Origin: Micropruina glycogenica
GTDB lineage: Bacteria; Actinomycetota; Actinomycetes; Propionibacteriales; Propionibacteriaceae
DNA: 64,000 bases
Assembly: GCF_900289045.1 (NCBI RefSeq)
Contig: NZ_LT985188.1
Location: 2,728,001 to 2,792,000, forward strand
Direction: 5' to 3'
The translations under genes were made by a program, and so were the position numbers. This document shows positions 1 through 9,165 of the stretch, piece after piece. Positions within the stretch are counted from its first letter, which is position 1. The number at the start of each line of letters is the position of its first letter. Under the pieces are notes generated by a model. It did not search any database, had not been told where the DNA came from, and saw only the letters and a list, made by a program, of their open reading frames with translations.

Positions 1-76
1 AGACCCGCAGGGCCGTCGCCAGCTCGGGCCGGCCGCCGGGCTCCCTGCCCGCCCGCAGCGGATCTGGCCGGTTCAT
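1..76 (-). CDS. Partial CDS, N-terminal 25 residues at window edge
   Basis: A reading frame on the minus strand opens with an ATG at 76-74 that overlaps the TGA stop of the upstream acyltransferase gene (ATGA, 4-bp overlap), the same coupling seen between other genes of this operon. Only about 25 codons lie in the window, beginning MNRPDPLRAG, with no stop. The product cannot be recognised from so short a piece. The overlap suggests it is the next gene of the acyltransferase operon. Confidence 0.4.
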   Translation of the reverse strand, partial: MNRPDPLRAGREPGGRPELATALRV

Positions 77-1272
77 CGCGCCGTCGCCGTGGCAGCCGGC
101 CGCTCGGGCCGCTGCCGTGTCGGGTAGGTCCGACCGTTGAGCCAGCGTCCGATCGGGGTGGCCCGGACGAGCACCTGGTAGGTCAGGAGCGTGGCGGCCA
201 GGGACCCGCCGAGGATCACCACGAACTTCAACGCCCACGGCCAGCCGAGGTCGGCGAGGGCCAGTTGCAGGGTGCAGACCCAGCCAAGATGGGTGAGGTA
301 CACCCAGTACGAGGCGTCCGCGAGGTAGCGAACGACAGGACGCTCGCGATGCACGTAGGTGACCGCGACGCCCACCAGCCCGTACACCCACAACCAGGCC
401 GCCAACGGGTAGGCCACCAGCGTCGCGATCAGGACGGCCGGCGAGTCGCCCGAGGACGGTGCGGCAGGCGCGCTCACGATGAGGCAGCCGATGGTCAGCA
501 CGGCGGCCGCTGCTAGGCGGGCCGGCCAGTGCCGTCGAAGCCGGTTCAGGGCATGCGCGACACCGCCCCAGCACCAGCCGACCCAGAACGCGCCGCCGAA
601 CGCGATGCTGGCGGGCAGTTCGGGCCGCAGCGTGGCCGGGCCGACGATGCCGGACGGTTGCAGCCACAGCGCCACCGCGAACGGGACGGCCGCCCACAGT
701 GGCCCGAGCGGGCCGGTGAACGCTCGCCCCAAACCGACCGAACAGCGCTCGCGGAGGGCCAGCGGGACGATCCGTGGAATCAGCCAGTGAGCGGCCAGCA
801 GCACCAGGTAGAACTGGCTCAGCGACCACAGGAACCACAGGTGGGCGGGCGTGCCGATGGCCAGCGGGTCGTCGCTCGGCGGTGCCGCCGGCAATTGGGG
901 ATGGGTGATCGCGAAGGCGATGGCGACCACGATCACCGGCAGCACCGCCACCGGCCAGAACACCAGCAGGGGCAGCAGGATTCGCTTGCCGCGGTCGGCG
1001 GCGAAGCCGCGCGGGCCCTTGCGAGCCAGGGCCGCCCGAGCGAAGTAGCCGGCCAAGGCGAAGAACAGTGGCACCCGGAACAGGTGGATCCAACCGACCA
1101 GCGCGTCGGCCACCGGCGCTCTGGAGACATCGGTCACCACCCACGGGATGGTGCTCAGGCTCATCAGCGAATGGAGCACAACGCCCAGCAGCAGCGCGAA
1201 GCCGCGCAGGGCGTCCAGGCTGGGCAGCCGGTGAGCCGGCACGGAGGCGGTGGCAGCGGAGGGCGTAGGCAT
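73..1272 (-). CDS. Acyltransferase family 3 / MdoC-like integral membrane acyltransferase
   Basis: Predicted polytopic membrane acyltransferase of 399 residues. The opening RLPSLDALRGFALLLGVVLHS-type segment (first 30 residues) is the signature of the acyltransferase 3 family, where an N-terminal Asp-Ala-x-Arg-Gly motif precedes about ten transmembrane helices; the C-terminal YWVYLTHLG segment is the form seen in OpgC/MdoC-like members. These enzymes move acyl groups (often acetyl or succinyl) onto extracytoplasmic sugars; the acceptor here is unknown. The ATG at 1272 is chosen because the longer frame would translate an intergenic repeat (1349-1402). It is the third gene of a minus-strand run (2896 to 76) and overlaps the start of the following partial gene by 4 bp. 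Confidence 0.8.
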   Translation of the reverse strand: MPTPSAATASVPAHRLPSLDALRGFALLLGVVLHSLMSLSTIPWVVTDVSRAPVADALVGWIHLFRVPLFFALAGYFARAALARKGPRGFAADRGKRILLPLLVFWPVAVLPVIVVAIAFAITHPQLPAAPPSDDPLAIGTPAHLWFLWSLSQFYLVLLAAHWLIPRIVPLALRERCSVGLGRAFTGPLGPLWAAVPFAVALWLQPSGIVGPATLRPELPASIAFGGAFWVGWCWGGVAHALNRLRRHWPARLAAAAVLTIGCLIVSAPAAPSSGDSPAVLIATLVAYPLAAWLWVYGLVGVAVTYVHRERPVVRYLADASYWVYLTHLGWVCTLQLALADLGWPWALKFVVILGGSLAATLLTYQVLVRATPIGRWLNGRTYPTRQRPERPAATATAR

Positions 1273-1348
1273 GGGTTCTTTCGTGGTGAGGTTCGGGTGG
1301 GCGTCGGCGGTGACCACTGGGGAACCGCTGATCAATGGGCCAGCCCGT

Positions 1349-1402
1349 TGGTTGAGCCTGTCGAAACCACTGGTCGCACGAGGTCTCGCCAAGCTCGACA
1401 GC
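1349..1402. repeat. Dispersed GAGCTTGTCGAAACC-type repeat, two inverted half-copies
   Basis: Holds GGTTGAGCCTGTCGAAACC followed by an inverted copy ending in CTCGCCAAGCTCGAC. This is one of many copies of the same short repeat in intergenic gaps of the window. Confidence 0.7.
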
Positions 1403-1418
1403 GAGAGTCAGCGGTTCA

Positions 1419-2225
1419 TTAGCGAGCCGGGACGCCGGCCAGGAACGCGTCCAGGGAGGGCACGGGATGGAGCCAGGTGCCTATGTTCGCCGCGACAACG
1501 ATGCCGAGGGCCGCCACCGCGAGCCCGAGCGCGACACCTTCGATCAACCGGTGGCGCCGCCACCCCAGCACTGCCAAACCGGCCAGCGCCAGTGCGGCGA
1601 GCGTGCCCAGCGCGGCCAGGGCCAGGTGGTAACGGGCGAAGTCGGTCACGATCGCCTCGGCCGCAGGCGCGGACGCTCCGTCGGCGAGGGCCTCGCGAAG
1701 GGCCCCGGCCACCTGGGACGCGGCCGGCGTGGCCTCGGGCAGAAAGCCGAGAACCGAGGTCAGCGGCGCGATCGCACCTTGCAGGTTGGCGATGCAGAGC
1801 ACCAGCGCGACCCCTGCGCAAGCCAGCGCGGCCAGGCCGCCGACCCGGCGCCCGAACCGTCCGGGCACGTCACCGACCGCTGGCGGGGCCCACGATTGCA
1901 CCAGCGCCCGAACGCTGGCCGCCAGCAGGCCGAGCGACAACACGGACTTCACCAGATGGAACGCCTGCCAGAACCGGGTGGGGCCGGCGAGAGCGGAGCG
2001 GGCGCTGCCGGCCGGCACGGCTCCGGACCGCCAGTCCAACGCGAGCGCGTCCGCCACCGCCCGGGCCAGCGAACCCGGCCCGGGCCAGTGGGCTACGGCC
2101 AGCCACGAGGCGAGCGGCCACGGGACGACCACAACCGCCACCAGCAGCGACGCGATCACGACGACCCGCGGCAGACCCCGGTCGACGGTGCTGCTCCGCC
2201 CGGTCACGATGGCTGCCGGCATCAT
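1419..2225 (-). CDS. Hypothetical polytopic membrane protein
   Basis: A 268-residue protein with several hydrophobic Ala/Leu/Val-rich stretches (about residues 15-40, 85-105, 130-155, 205-230, 235-255), so predicted to be an integral membrane protein with four or five helices. I do not recognise a family motif. The start ATG at 2225 overlaps the TGA of the upstream membrane-protein gene (ATGA), which indicates translational coupling and favours this start over an upstream in-frame one. It sits between another small membrane protein and an acyltransferase, so it may serve a common envelope process, but no function can be assigned. Confidence 0.65.
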   Translation of the reverse strand: MMPAAIVTGRSSTVDRGLPRVVVIASLLVAVVVVPWPLASWLAVAHWPGPGSLARAVADALALDWRSGAVPAGSARSALAGPTRFWQAFHLVKSVLSLGLLAASVRALVQSWAPPAVGDVPGRFGRRVGGLAALACAGVALVLCIANLQGAIAPLTSVLGFLPEATPAASQVAGALREALADGASAPAAEAIVTDFARYHLALAALGTLAALALAGLAVLGWRRHRLIEGVALGLAVAALGIVVAANIGTWLHPVPSLDAFLAGVPAR

Positions 2226-2896
2226 CGGACGACCTCCGTCACGACACCGGCCCGAGGCGCGACCCGAGGCGCACCGGCGACCCGCCAGGCCGACCAGCCG
2301 ATGCCGACCAGGGCGATCCCGGCGGGGATCGCGAACAGCCGGTCGAAGGAGGTGGGCAGCACAGCGAGAGCCACCGTGCTGGTCGTGGCCACCGCCAGCA
2401 GGGCGCTCGCCCATCGGGCCACCAGCCCGGCGCGGAACAGCGCAATGCCGAAGAGCAGACCGCCGGCCAGGTAGCCGACCCCCGACAGGCCGAGTAGCAC
2501 CTGCAGGCCGCCGATGTCAGCGGCCGGCCGGCCGCCGAGGGCGGCGGTGAGGACGTCGCGGACGTAGTCGGGCGAGGTCGCCACGATGGAGGGCAGCACG
2601 AAGGCCGCGATCGCCTGCACGATGAGCATGGCCAGATACCCGCTGCCGAAGGTGACGGCGGCCACGACACCGAGCGCCCCGATCCGGCGGCCGTGCCAGA
2701 CGGTCAGGCCGAGCACGCCGACCGCAGCCAGACCGGCCATCAGCATCTTGCAGCTTTCGCGGATCAGGAACTCGCGAGACCCGACGAACTCGAGGGTGAG
2801 CTCCGGGTGGTTGATCTGGACGGCGATGAAGAGGGCGCCGGCGCCGGCGAGGGTGCTGCCGGCGATCCGTCCAAGGCGCTTCATTGTGGGTTGCAC
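2222..2896 (-). CDS. Hypothetical integral membrane protein, first gene of operon
   Basis: A 224-residue protein with about six predicted membrane spans; the N-terminal hydrophobic stretch (residues 11-27) could be an uncleaved signal anchor. The family is not recognised; the overall pattern resembles small DUF4386-like membrane proteins, which is only a loose impression. It starts at GTG 2896, supported by an AGGAG Shine-Dalgarno (2906-2910 on the minus strand) nine bases upstream. It overlaps the next gene by 4 bp and probably heads the operon that ends with the acyltransferase. The upstream neighbour is a large LuxR-type regulator on the same strand, so regulation by it is possible but not shown. 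Confidence 0.65.
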   Translation of the reverse strand: MQPTMKRLGRIAGSTLAGAGALFIAVQINHPELTLEFVGSREFLIRESCKMLMAGLAAVGVLGLTVWHGRRIGALGVVAAVTFGSGYLAMLIVQAIAAFVLPSIVATSPDYVRDVLTAALGGRPAADIGGLQVLLGLSGVGYLAGGLLFGIALFRAGLVARWASALLAVATTSTVALAVLPTSFDRLFAIPAGIALVGIGWSAWRVAGAPRVAPRAGVVTEVVR

Positions 2897-3013
2897 GGGT
2901 GAGAACTCCTGGTCATGGCCCAGGACGGTTCCCGGGCACGCTGACGAGGCTAGGAAGGCGGGTGCCCCGCCCGAATCACACGATGATGTGACGGCCGGGG
3001 TGATCCGGACGGT

Positions 3014-5755
3014 TCACAGCAGGCCGCGCTCGCGGGCCAGGCTGACCGCGGCGCGGCGGGTGCGCACGTCCAGCTTGGTGAAGATGTGCTTGGTGTGGGT
3101 GCGCAAGGTGTTGATCGACACGAACAGCCGGGCGGCGATCTCGGGGCCGCTGAGATCGGTGGCCAGCAGCCGTAGCACTTGCGCCTCTCGTTCGCTGAGC
3201 GTTCCGCCCTTCTCCAGCGGAAGCGCCAGGCCCGCGGCGCGGGGCTGGTCGAACAGCAGACCTCGGGCCGCGTCGCCGTCCGGGCCGCCGGCAGCCGCCA
3301 GCCGTCCCAGCAGCTCCCGCAGCGGGGCTCCCTCGTCGAGGAACAGCCGGGCGTAGCCGGCCGCGACGCCGGGAGTCACCGCTGCCGCGAGGGTGTCGTC
3401 GGCCGGAGCGTCGTCCGCCGCCAAGGCCAGCGAGCGCACGGTCAGCGCTTCGACCCGGCTGCCCGACCGCCGGGCCCGCTCAGCCGCCGTGACGATCTGC
3501 TCGGTCAGGGTCAGCACGTGCTCGATCTCGCGATCGTTCGACCGGCCGGCTCGGCGCTCGGCGGCGACCAGCCGCGCATAGGTGAGGACCTCGTCCTCGC
3601 GGGCGAAGTCGGTCGGGTCGGCGTCGACAACGGCGTGGTCACGCGCCCATGCCCGAGCCTCGTCGAGCCGTCCGGACCGGATCAGCACCCGCGCTCTGGC
3701 CGCGTGCAGCGGGCGGATGTCGGGCAGGAAGCCTGGACGGTAGCGCCGCTCGGCTTCGGCCAGGTCGGCCAACGCCGCCTCGAACTGCCCGACCGCGACC
3801 TGCAGTCCGGCCCGCACCACGAACCAGCGAAACCTGTTCTCGGGCAGGCTCGCGCTCTCACCGAGCTCAGCCGCCTGGTCGAGCTGCTCCGCGGCGGCCT
3901 GCAGGCGGTCTGCCTCGCGGAGCACGTCCGCCAGCCCGACGTGCAGGTCGCCGAGCACCGCCGCGCCGCTGGACCGGACGCCGGCGGCACGCGCCAACGC
4001 GGTCCGGTACAGCCGCTCGGCTGCGGCCGGCTGGCCGTTGGCCACCGTCATCGCCCCGATCACGACGCTCGCCCCGCTCGCGTCGGTGTCGTTGCCGGCA
4101 GCCGCCAGGTGGTGCACCACCTCGCCGAACGTCTCGATGGCCGGCCCCAGCTGCCCCCTTGCCCAATGGGCCAGGCCAACGAAACCGGCCGCCGCCCCCC
4201 GGACGAAATGGTCCGCCGGCCCGGCCGCCGCCAACGCCGCCTCCGCGTGGCGCTCCGTGGCCACGACGTCACCGGAGGCCTGGGCGAGTGAGGCGCGGAA
4301 CAGTTCGATGTTGGCCGGCACCGTCCGGTGGGCATCGTCCCGGGTCGTCACGACGCCGACCGGCAGGTCCGCGGCCGCACGGGCCGGGTCGATGCCGCCC
4401 CAGGCCGCCTCCGCGGCGTCCAGCCACTGCGCCGCCGCAGCCAGGTCACCCTGGGAGATCCTGGTCGCCGCCCTGGTGGTGGCGAGCAGCGGGCGCTGTC
4501 GCACCAGAACGTCCGGCAGCTCATCGAGCCAGCCGATCAACAGGCGATCACGTCGCTCCCGGCGAAACACCGGCGCGGCGCATTCCAGAAGGTCGGCGAA
4601 CCAGTCCGGGTCGTCCGCCTGGGCCGCATGCCGCAATGCATCGTCGAGCAGCCCCTGGGTCGCGTACCAGCCGCTCGCGCGCCGGTGCAGGCCGGCGACG
4701 GCGTCGGGTCGTTCGACGGCGAGACGCCCTCGCACGGCCTCGGCGAACAAGGCGTGGTAGCGGTACCAGCCGCGATCGTCGAGGGCGATCAGAAACACGT
4801 TGGCCCGCTCCAGACGGTCCAGTTGCCGCTGCCCGCCCGGCCCTTCGGTGACGGCATCGCACAACGGCCCCGACAGCCGGTCGAGCACCGAGGTGAGCAA
4901 CAGGAACGTGCGGGTGTCGAGGGGCTGCGCGTCGAGCACCTCCTGCACCAGGTAGTCGAGCACGAATCGGTGCGTCCCGCTGAACGCCCGGATGAAGGCG
5001 TCGACGGCGTCCGGCCCCTCGGCGACGTGAGCCCGGGCCGACACCCCGGCGAGTTGGAGTCCGGCCGCCCACCCCTCGGTTCGGGACGCCAGCGCCTGGA
5101 TCTGGGCTGCCTGGAGGTCGAGGCCCAAGGCGGTCCGGAAGAACGCGGCGGCCTCGGCGTCGTTGAATCTGAGGTCGGCATCGCCGACTTCGACCAGTTC
5201 GCCGCGCGCGCGGAGGCGAGCCAGCGGCAACGCGGGATCGGTGCGACTCGTGGCCGCGACCACCACGCGGGGCGGCAGGTTGTCGATCAGGAAGGCGAAG
5301 GCGTCGGTCGCGGCTTGCCCGGTGGACATCACGTGCAGGTCGTCGAGTGCGATGACGGTCAGCCCGGCGGCACCGTCGAGATCCTCGACGAGACCGACCA
5401 TGACGTCCTCGGGCTCGGCCCGGCCATCGGCCAGCAGAGCGAGGGCGCGGGCGGCCAACGCACCGTCTACCGCCCCGACGGCGCCCACCAGGTCGGTCAG
5501 GAACTGCCCGGGGTCGACGTCCGACTCGTCCAGGCTGACCCAGGCGACCCGCGCAGCCGGTCGTCCGGAAAGGCCCGGTTCGGCGACCACCTGCGCCAAC
5601 CACTGCTGCAGCAGGGTGGTCTTGCCCGAACCGGCCGCGGCGCAGAGCAGCACCAGACGCGGCAGCGGTTGGTTGATGAACGGGTTGGCCAGCCGCGGCC
5701 GGGCCACCAGCGTTCGCCGCGGGACAGGTACCCGCAACCTGGCGCCGACCGTCAT
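3014..5755 (-). CDS. Large ATP-binding LuxR family (LAL/MalT-type) transcriptional regulator
   Basis: A 913-residue STAND-class regulator. A P-loop AAAGSGKTT lies at residues 39-47 and a Walker B-like IALDDLHVM follows about 90 residues later; the middle is helical, TPR-like; the last 60 residues form a LuxR/GerE helix-turn-helix beginning LSEREAQVLRLLATD and containing SINTLRTHTKHIFTKL. Known members (MalT, LAL regulators) bind an inducer and ATP, oligomerise and activate transcription. The start at 5755 is chosen because the MTVGARLRVPVPRR opening aligns with the typical N-terminus before the P-loop; 50 further in-frame residues upstream look non-coding. It faces away from the AraC gene at 5948, sharing a 190-bp gap. 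Confidence 0.85.
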   Translation of the reverse strand: MTVGARLRVPVPRRTLVARPRLANPFINQPLPRLVLLCAAAGSGKTTLLQQWLAQVVAEPGLSGRPAARVAWVSLDESDVDPGQFLTDLVGAVGAVDGALAARALALLADGRAEPEDVMVGLVEDLDGAAGLTVIALDDLHVMSTGQAATDAFAFLIDNLPPRVVVAATSRTDPALPLARLRARGELVEVGDADLRFNDAEAAAFFRTALGLDLQAAQIQALASRTEGWAAGLQLAGVSARAHVAEGPDAVDAFIRAFSGTHRFVLDYLVQEVLDAQPLDTRTFLLLTSVLDRLSGPLCDAVTEGPGGQRQLDRLERANVFLIALDDRGWYRYHALFAEAVRGRLAVERPDAVAGLHRRASGWYATQGLLDDALRHAAQADDPDWFADLLECAAPVFRRERRDRLLIGWLDELPDVLVRQRPLLATTRAATRISQGDLAAAAQWLDAAEAAWGGIDPARAAADLPVGVVTTRDDAHRTVPANIELFRASLAQASGDVVATERHAEAALAAAGPADHFVRGAAAGFVGLAHWARGQLGPAIETFGEVVHHLAAAGNDTDASGASVVIGAMTVANGQPAAAERLYRTALARAAGVRSSGAAVLGDLHVGLADVLREADRLQAAAEQLDQAAELGESASLPENRFRWFVVRAGLQVAVGQFEAALADLAEAERRYRPGFLPDIRPLHAARARVLIRSGRLDEARAWARDHAVVDADPTDFAREDEVLTYARLVAAERRAGRSNDREIEHVLTLTEQIVTAAERARRSGSRVEALTVRSLALAADDAPADDTLAAAVTPGVAAGYARLFLDEGAPLRELLGRLAAAGGPDGDAARGLLFDQPRAAGLALPLEKGGTLSEREAQVLRLLATDLSGPEIAARLFVSINTLRTHTKHIFTKLDVRTRRAAVSLARERGLL

Positions 5756-5947
5756 GGCACCACCGTAGTGGCGCTCAGCCGTGGGCCCGGGGCGGCACGG
5801 CTCGGCCGCTGCCCAACCCGATCGGCAGGCTGGGTGCCCTTGGCTGCAACCGCGTCCACCACCGATCATGGACAGGCCGCGGCTTCGTCTGATTAATCGT
5901 TTCATTCGCTAAGTCGGACAAGTTCCCGGGCCTAAGATCGGCTGCAT

Positions 5948-6388
5948 GTGCGTGACTGGTCGGCGATGACCCACCCCGACGACCTCGCCGCGTTGCGCCG
6001 GGCCAGAGACCGCATGGACCGCGAGTACGCCTCGGGGCTGCGGGTCAGCGACCTGGCCGCTGCGGCGCACATGTCGACGGGGCACTTTCAACGCAGTTTC
6101 AAGGCCGCCTACGGCGAGACCCCTCACAGCTACCTGATGACCCGGCGGGTCGAGCGGGCGATGATGCTGCTGCGTGGCCGCGCGATGAGCGTCACGGAGG
6201 TGTGCATGGCGGTCGGGGCGTCGTCGCTGGGTTCGTTCAGTTCGCGGTTCACCGAGCTGGTCGGCGAGACGCCGAGCGCCTATCGGGCCCGCGAGCACGG
6301 GCCGTTGGAGTCGCTGCCCGCCTGCGTGGCCCGCATCGTCGGCAGACCGGTCAGAATCGAAGAAGCGCCCCGGCGTCCGCGTGCGTAG
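5948..6388 (+). CDS. AraC family helix-turn-helix transcriptional regulator
   Basis: A 146-residue protein that is essentially only the AraC/XylS DNA-binding domain: two helix-turn-helices, the first around SDLAAAAHMSTGHFQRSFK and the second around SVTEVCMAVGASSLGSFSSR, ending with the conserved GETPSAYR. No sensing domain is present. GTG 5948 and ATG 5966 are both possible starts. The stop lies 9 bp before the VOC gene, so the two form an operon; short AraC proteins paired with a glyoxalase-fold protein are a common actinobacterial arrangement in which the VOC protein may be the regulated resistance or catabolic enzyme. Confidence 0.85.
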   Translation: MRDWSAMTHPDDLAALRRARDRMDREYASGLRVSDLAAAAHMSTGHFQRSFKAAYGETPHSYLMTRRVERAMMLLRGRAMSVTEVCMAVGASSLGSFSSRFTELVGETPSAYRAREHGPLESLPACVARIVGRPVRIEEAPRRPRA

Positions 6389-6397
6389 CGTTGCGGA

Positions 6398-6802
6398 ATG
6401 ATCACCTTCTCGAACCTGATGATCCCGACCTCGGACCACGAAGCGGCCCTCGCTTTCTACCGCGACCTGCTGGGGCTCGAACTGGTCAACGACGTCAACA
6501 CCGACGCAGGCCGCTGGATCAACCTGCGCTCGGCCGATCAGCCCGAGTTGGGCTACACGCTCGGTTCGGTCGCGGTCGGCCCCGGCATTTCGGACGCCGA
6601 CAAGACCGCCCTGACCGAACTGCTGGCCAAGGGCCATCTCGGCTTCTACCTGTTCGCCACCGACGACCTCGACGCCCTGCACGCCCGCTTGGCCGAGGGT
6701 GGCGCCGAGATCGTGTCCGAGCCGGCCGACCAGCCCTGGGGCCCGCGCGACATGGCGGTGCGAGACCCGTCCGGCAACCTGCTGCGCATCAATCAGGCCT
6801 GA
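6398..6802 (+). CDS. VOC family (glyoxalase/bleomycin-resistance fold) protein
   Basis: A 134-residue single VOC unit made of two beta-alpha-beta-beta-beta modules. The first opens with SNLMIPTSDHEAALAFYRDLLG and the second ends with MAVRDPSGNLLRINQ, the usual closing metal-site strand. Members bind a divalent metal and act as glyoxalases, dioxygenases or antibiotic-binding proteins; the substrate is not predictable here. It follows the AraC regulator by 9 bp and is probably co-transcribed with it. Confidence 0.85.
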   Translation: MITFSNLMIPTSDHEAALAFYRDLLGLELVNDVNTDAGRWINLRSADQPELGYTLGSVAVGPGISDADKTALTELLAKGHLGFYLFATDDLDALHARLAEGGAEIVSEPADQPWGPRDMAVRDPSGNLLRINQA

Positions 6803-6817
6803 TCGCGCCGGTCGTGC

Positions 6818-6913
6818 TCAGCGCTCGATGAACCGTTCTCGGACGGCCTGCAGTACCTCGTCGCCGAGCTCCAAGCCCTCGCTCAGATAGTGCTGCAGGG
6901 TGCCGTACGTCAT
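6818..6913 (-). pseudogene. Possible 3' gene fragment cut by a REP-like repeat
   Basis: A 31-codon minus-strand frame, MTYGTLQHYLSEGLELGDEV and on to ERFIER, reads like the C-terminal end of a protein. Its only ATG lies inside a REP-like palindrome (6909-6933) and nothing coding is seen upstream, so it may be a remnant left when a gene was truncated. The family is not recognised. It could also be a chance frame. Confidence 0.3.
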
Positions 6914-6933
6914 CCCGGCGGACGCCGGGATCT
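6909..6933. repeat. REP-like palindrome
   Basis: ATCCCGGCG and CGCCGGGAT arms separated by 2 bp, preceded by GTC. One copy of the REP-like family found throughout the window. Confidence 0.75.
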
Positions 6934-7069
6934 CCAGCGCAACCCACGAGCCGGGCGGTCATTCAACGACAACCTGCTGGAGGTTTGTGAGATCCCCTCG
7001 TTCGCCGGGATGACGGGTTGACCTGAGTTGCGCGAGATGGGAACCGTCCCCAACTCGCGCCAGACCCTT

Positions 7070-7894
7070 TCAGGCGTCGATCAGGCCCAGCCGGACGAAC
7101 GCCTTGGCCAGGCCGTCGTCGTCCACGTGATCGGTGACCAGATCGGCGGCGGCTTGGACGTCGGCGGGCGCGTTGCCCATGGCCACGGACGTGCCGCAGA
7201 CGGCGAACATCTCCAGGTCGCTGCGGGCATCGCCCATGCCGATCAACCCAGCGGTCGGCACCCCGAGGTGAGCGGCGAGGCGTTCGATCGCCGCGCCCTT
7301 GTGAATGCCGAGCTGGCCGATCTCGCCGAACTCTGCGCCCTTGCCCGTCGCGCTCCACGAGTCGATGCCCGCCCGGCCGGCGAAGCGCTCGGCCAGGGCG
7401 TCGAGGTCGACGTCTGGACGCAGCGCGAAGCTGATCTTGTTGACGTCGACCGGCACCGGCCACGGCTGGTAGATCATGGCGGGAAAGACCGAACGCACGA
7501 ACTGCTCGCCCTCGGCCCCCGGCCGTCCGATCGCCGCCGCCGCCCGCTGCGGCAGGTCGGCGCTGCCGAACAGGCCCGAGTTGCATTCCAGGTAGTAGCC
7601 CAGCCCGTCACCACTCATCCAGTCGATCGCCTCGGCGACCACGGTCTCGTCCATCACCTGGTGTAAGATCACCTCGCCGGAGCTCTCGACATAGCTGCCA
7701 TTACCCCCGATCAGGCCGTCGACGCCCAACTGCCACAGTTCGGGGTAGATCTCGGCGCGGCTGCGTCCGGTGCACAGGTACACCCGATGCCCGCCGGCCC
7801 GGGCAGTGCGCACCGCGGCGGCCGCGCTCGCGGGCAGGTCGGTGCGGTAGTCGACCAATGTGCCGTCGATGTCGAGCAGCACCACCGACGTCAC
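7070..7894 (-). CDS. HAD-superfamily hydrolase, Cof/type IIB
   Basis: A 274-residue HAD-IIB phosphatase. Motif I is LLDIDGTLVD near the N-terminus (Asp nucleophile and Asp acid/base two residues later); motif II includes CTGRS; the C-terminal KGAAIERLA Lys and GMGDARSDLEM acidic motif complete the catalytic set, followed by the typical AMGNAP and the DGLAKAF ending. The IIB cap in the middle fits Cof-like sugar- or cofactor-phosphate phosphatases. The start is GTG 7894, overlapping the MFS stop by 4 bp (GTGA), so the two genes are translationally coupled and probably act in the same pathway, for instance handling a phosphorylated sugar. Confidence 0.88.
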   Translation of the reverse strand: MTSVVLLDIDGTLVDYRTDLPASAAAAVRTARAGGHRVYLCTGRSRAEIYPELWQLGVDGLIGGNGSYVESSGEVILHQVMDETVVAEAIDWMSGDGLGYYLECNSGLFGSADLPQRAAAAIGRPGAEGEQFVRSVFPAMIYQPWPVPVDVNKISFALRPDVDLDALAERFAGRAGIDSWSATGKGAEFGEIGQLGIHKGAAIERLAAHLGVPTAGLIGMGDARSDLEMFAVCGTSVAMGNAPADVQAAADLVTDHVDDDGLAKAFVRLGLIDA

Positions 7895-9087
7895 GGCAGA
7901 TCGCTCCGGTCGAGCGGACGGGCCGCAGGCACCACCAGCAGGGCCAGCACCGACACCGCACCCACCACCAGCAGCGCGCGCAGCACGCCGTAGTGGTCGC
8001 CCATGAACCCCAGCAGGGGCGGGCCGGCCAGAAACGCGGTGTAGCCGACGGTTGAGACCACCGACAGCCGGGCGGGCGCCCGCGCGAGGTCGTCCGCCGC
8101 GGCCGACATACCGACCGGAAAGCCGAGGCTGGCGCCGACGCCCCAGATGGCGCAGCCCACGAAGGCCAGCGCGGTGTTGCCGAACACCACCAGAGCGCAA
8201 CCCACGATGGCGGCGATGAACAGCACACGCAGCACGGCCACCCGTCCGAAGCGGTCGAGCAGCCCGGTGCCCAGAATGCGGCCCGCGGTCATGAAGCTCA
8301 GGAACACCGCCAGGGCCACCACGCCCAGCGCCTTGTCGAGACCGTGGCCGTCGACGAACGCGACCGCCATCCAGTCGTTGGCCGTGCCCTCGGCGAAGGC
8401 GGCCGCCAGCACCACCAGGCCGATCAGCAGGGTGCGCGGTTCGAGCCAGGCCGACCGCTGCGGCTGACCGGACGCCACGCCGTCGCTCGTGCTTTCGTCG
8501 AACGCCGGCAGAAAGACGCCGGTACCCCACCAGACGGTGACCAGACCGAGTGCGGCGACGCTCAGCAGGTGCGGCACCAACGGCACCCGCAGCCAGACCA
8601 GCCCCGCACCCACCAGGGCGCCGATCACGGTGCCGCCGCTGAAGGCCGCATGAAACCACGGCATGATCGCGCGGCGCAGGCTCTGCTCGACGACGGTGCC
8701 TTCGAGGTTCATCGAGACGTCCCAGACTCCCATGCCCAGGCCGAACAGCAGCAGGCCGGGCATCACCCACCACATCGACCCCATGAACTGCGTGGTCAGG
8801 GCCGACACCGCCAGCCCCACCAGCGAGACGCTGCCACCCAGCCGCACCGCGCCCGCCGCGCCGAACCGGTGCGCCAGCCGTCCGGCCAGGGGCAGACCGA
8901 CCAACGACCCGGCCGAAATGGCGAGCAGCAGCAGGCCCAACAGGCCGGGGGTGAGCTGCAACTGCTCGCGCACGTCGGGCACCCGGGCCATCCACGACGC
9001 CATTCCGAAACCCGACACCGCGAACACCGCCAGGGTGGCGTTGCGGGCCGGGGCCACCCTGCGGTCGATCGCCTGCGCGGCGGTCAT
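7891..9087 (-). CDS. MFS transporter, YbjJ/FucP-like
   Basis: A 398-residue major facilitator with about twelve hydrophobic segments. The GVWDVSMNLEGTVVE stretch after helix 4 and the ASWMARVPDVREQL segment after helix 1 are typical of the YbjJ-like branch, relatives of fucose permease. Substrate unknown. It is the first gene of an operon with the HAD phosphatase, and its promoter region carries two LacI-type operator-like sites at 9166-9205 that it shares with the divergent LacI gene. A sugar or sugar-like substrate is therefore a reasonable inference. Confidence 0.85.
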   Translation of the reverse strand: MTAAQAIDRRVAPARNATLAVFAVSGFGMASWMARVPDVREQLQLTPGLLGLLLLAISAGSLVGLPLAGRLAHRFGAAGAVRLGGSVSLVGLAVSALTTQFMGSMWWVMPGLLLFGLGMGVWDVSMNLEGTVVEQSLRRAIMPWFHAAFSGGTVIGALVGAGLVWLRVPLVPHLLSVAALGLVTVWWGTGVFLPAFDESTSDGVASGQPQRSAWLEPRTLLIGLVVLAAAFAEGTANDWMAVAFVDGHGLDKALGVVALAVFLSFMTAGRILGTGLLDRFGRVAVLRVLFIAAIVGCALVVFGNTALAFVGCAIWGVGASLGFPVGMSAAADDLARAPARLSVVSTVGYTAFLAGPPLLGFMGDHYGVLRALLVVGAVSVLALLVVPAARPLDRSDLP

Positions 9088-9165
9088 GCGGTCACCCCGA
9101 CCTGCTCGGCCGAAAACTGCGCGACGTTGATGCTGACCAGCACGGCCCGCTCCTTGATTGCTTTC

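Noticed and set aside
1250-2497. 415-codon Arg/Pro-rich frame on the plus strand
   Set aside because: Composition typical of an out-of-frame translation of GC-rich DNA; two coupled genes with membrane helices lie on the other strand.
4328-5896. 522-codon frame opposite the LuxR-type regulator
   Set aside because: Antisense shadow; low-complexity, no recognisable motif, and the opposite gene has P-loop and HTH motifs.
7894-8995. Longer frame that would fuse HAD hydrolase to an upstream Arg-rich protein
   Set aside because: The upstream part is the shadow of the MFS gene; the GTG 7894 overlap with the MFS stop gives a proper HAD N-terminus.
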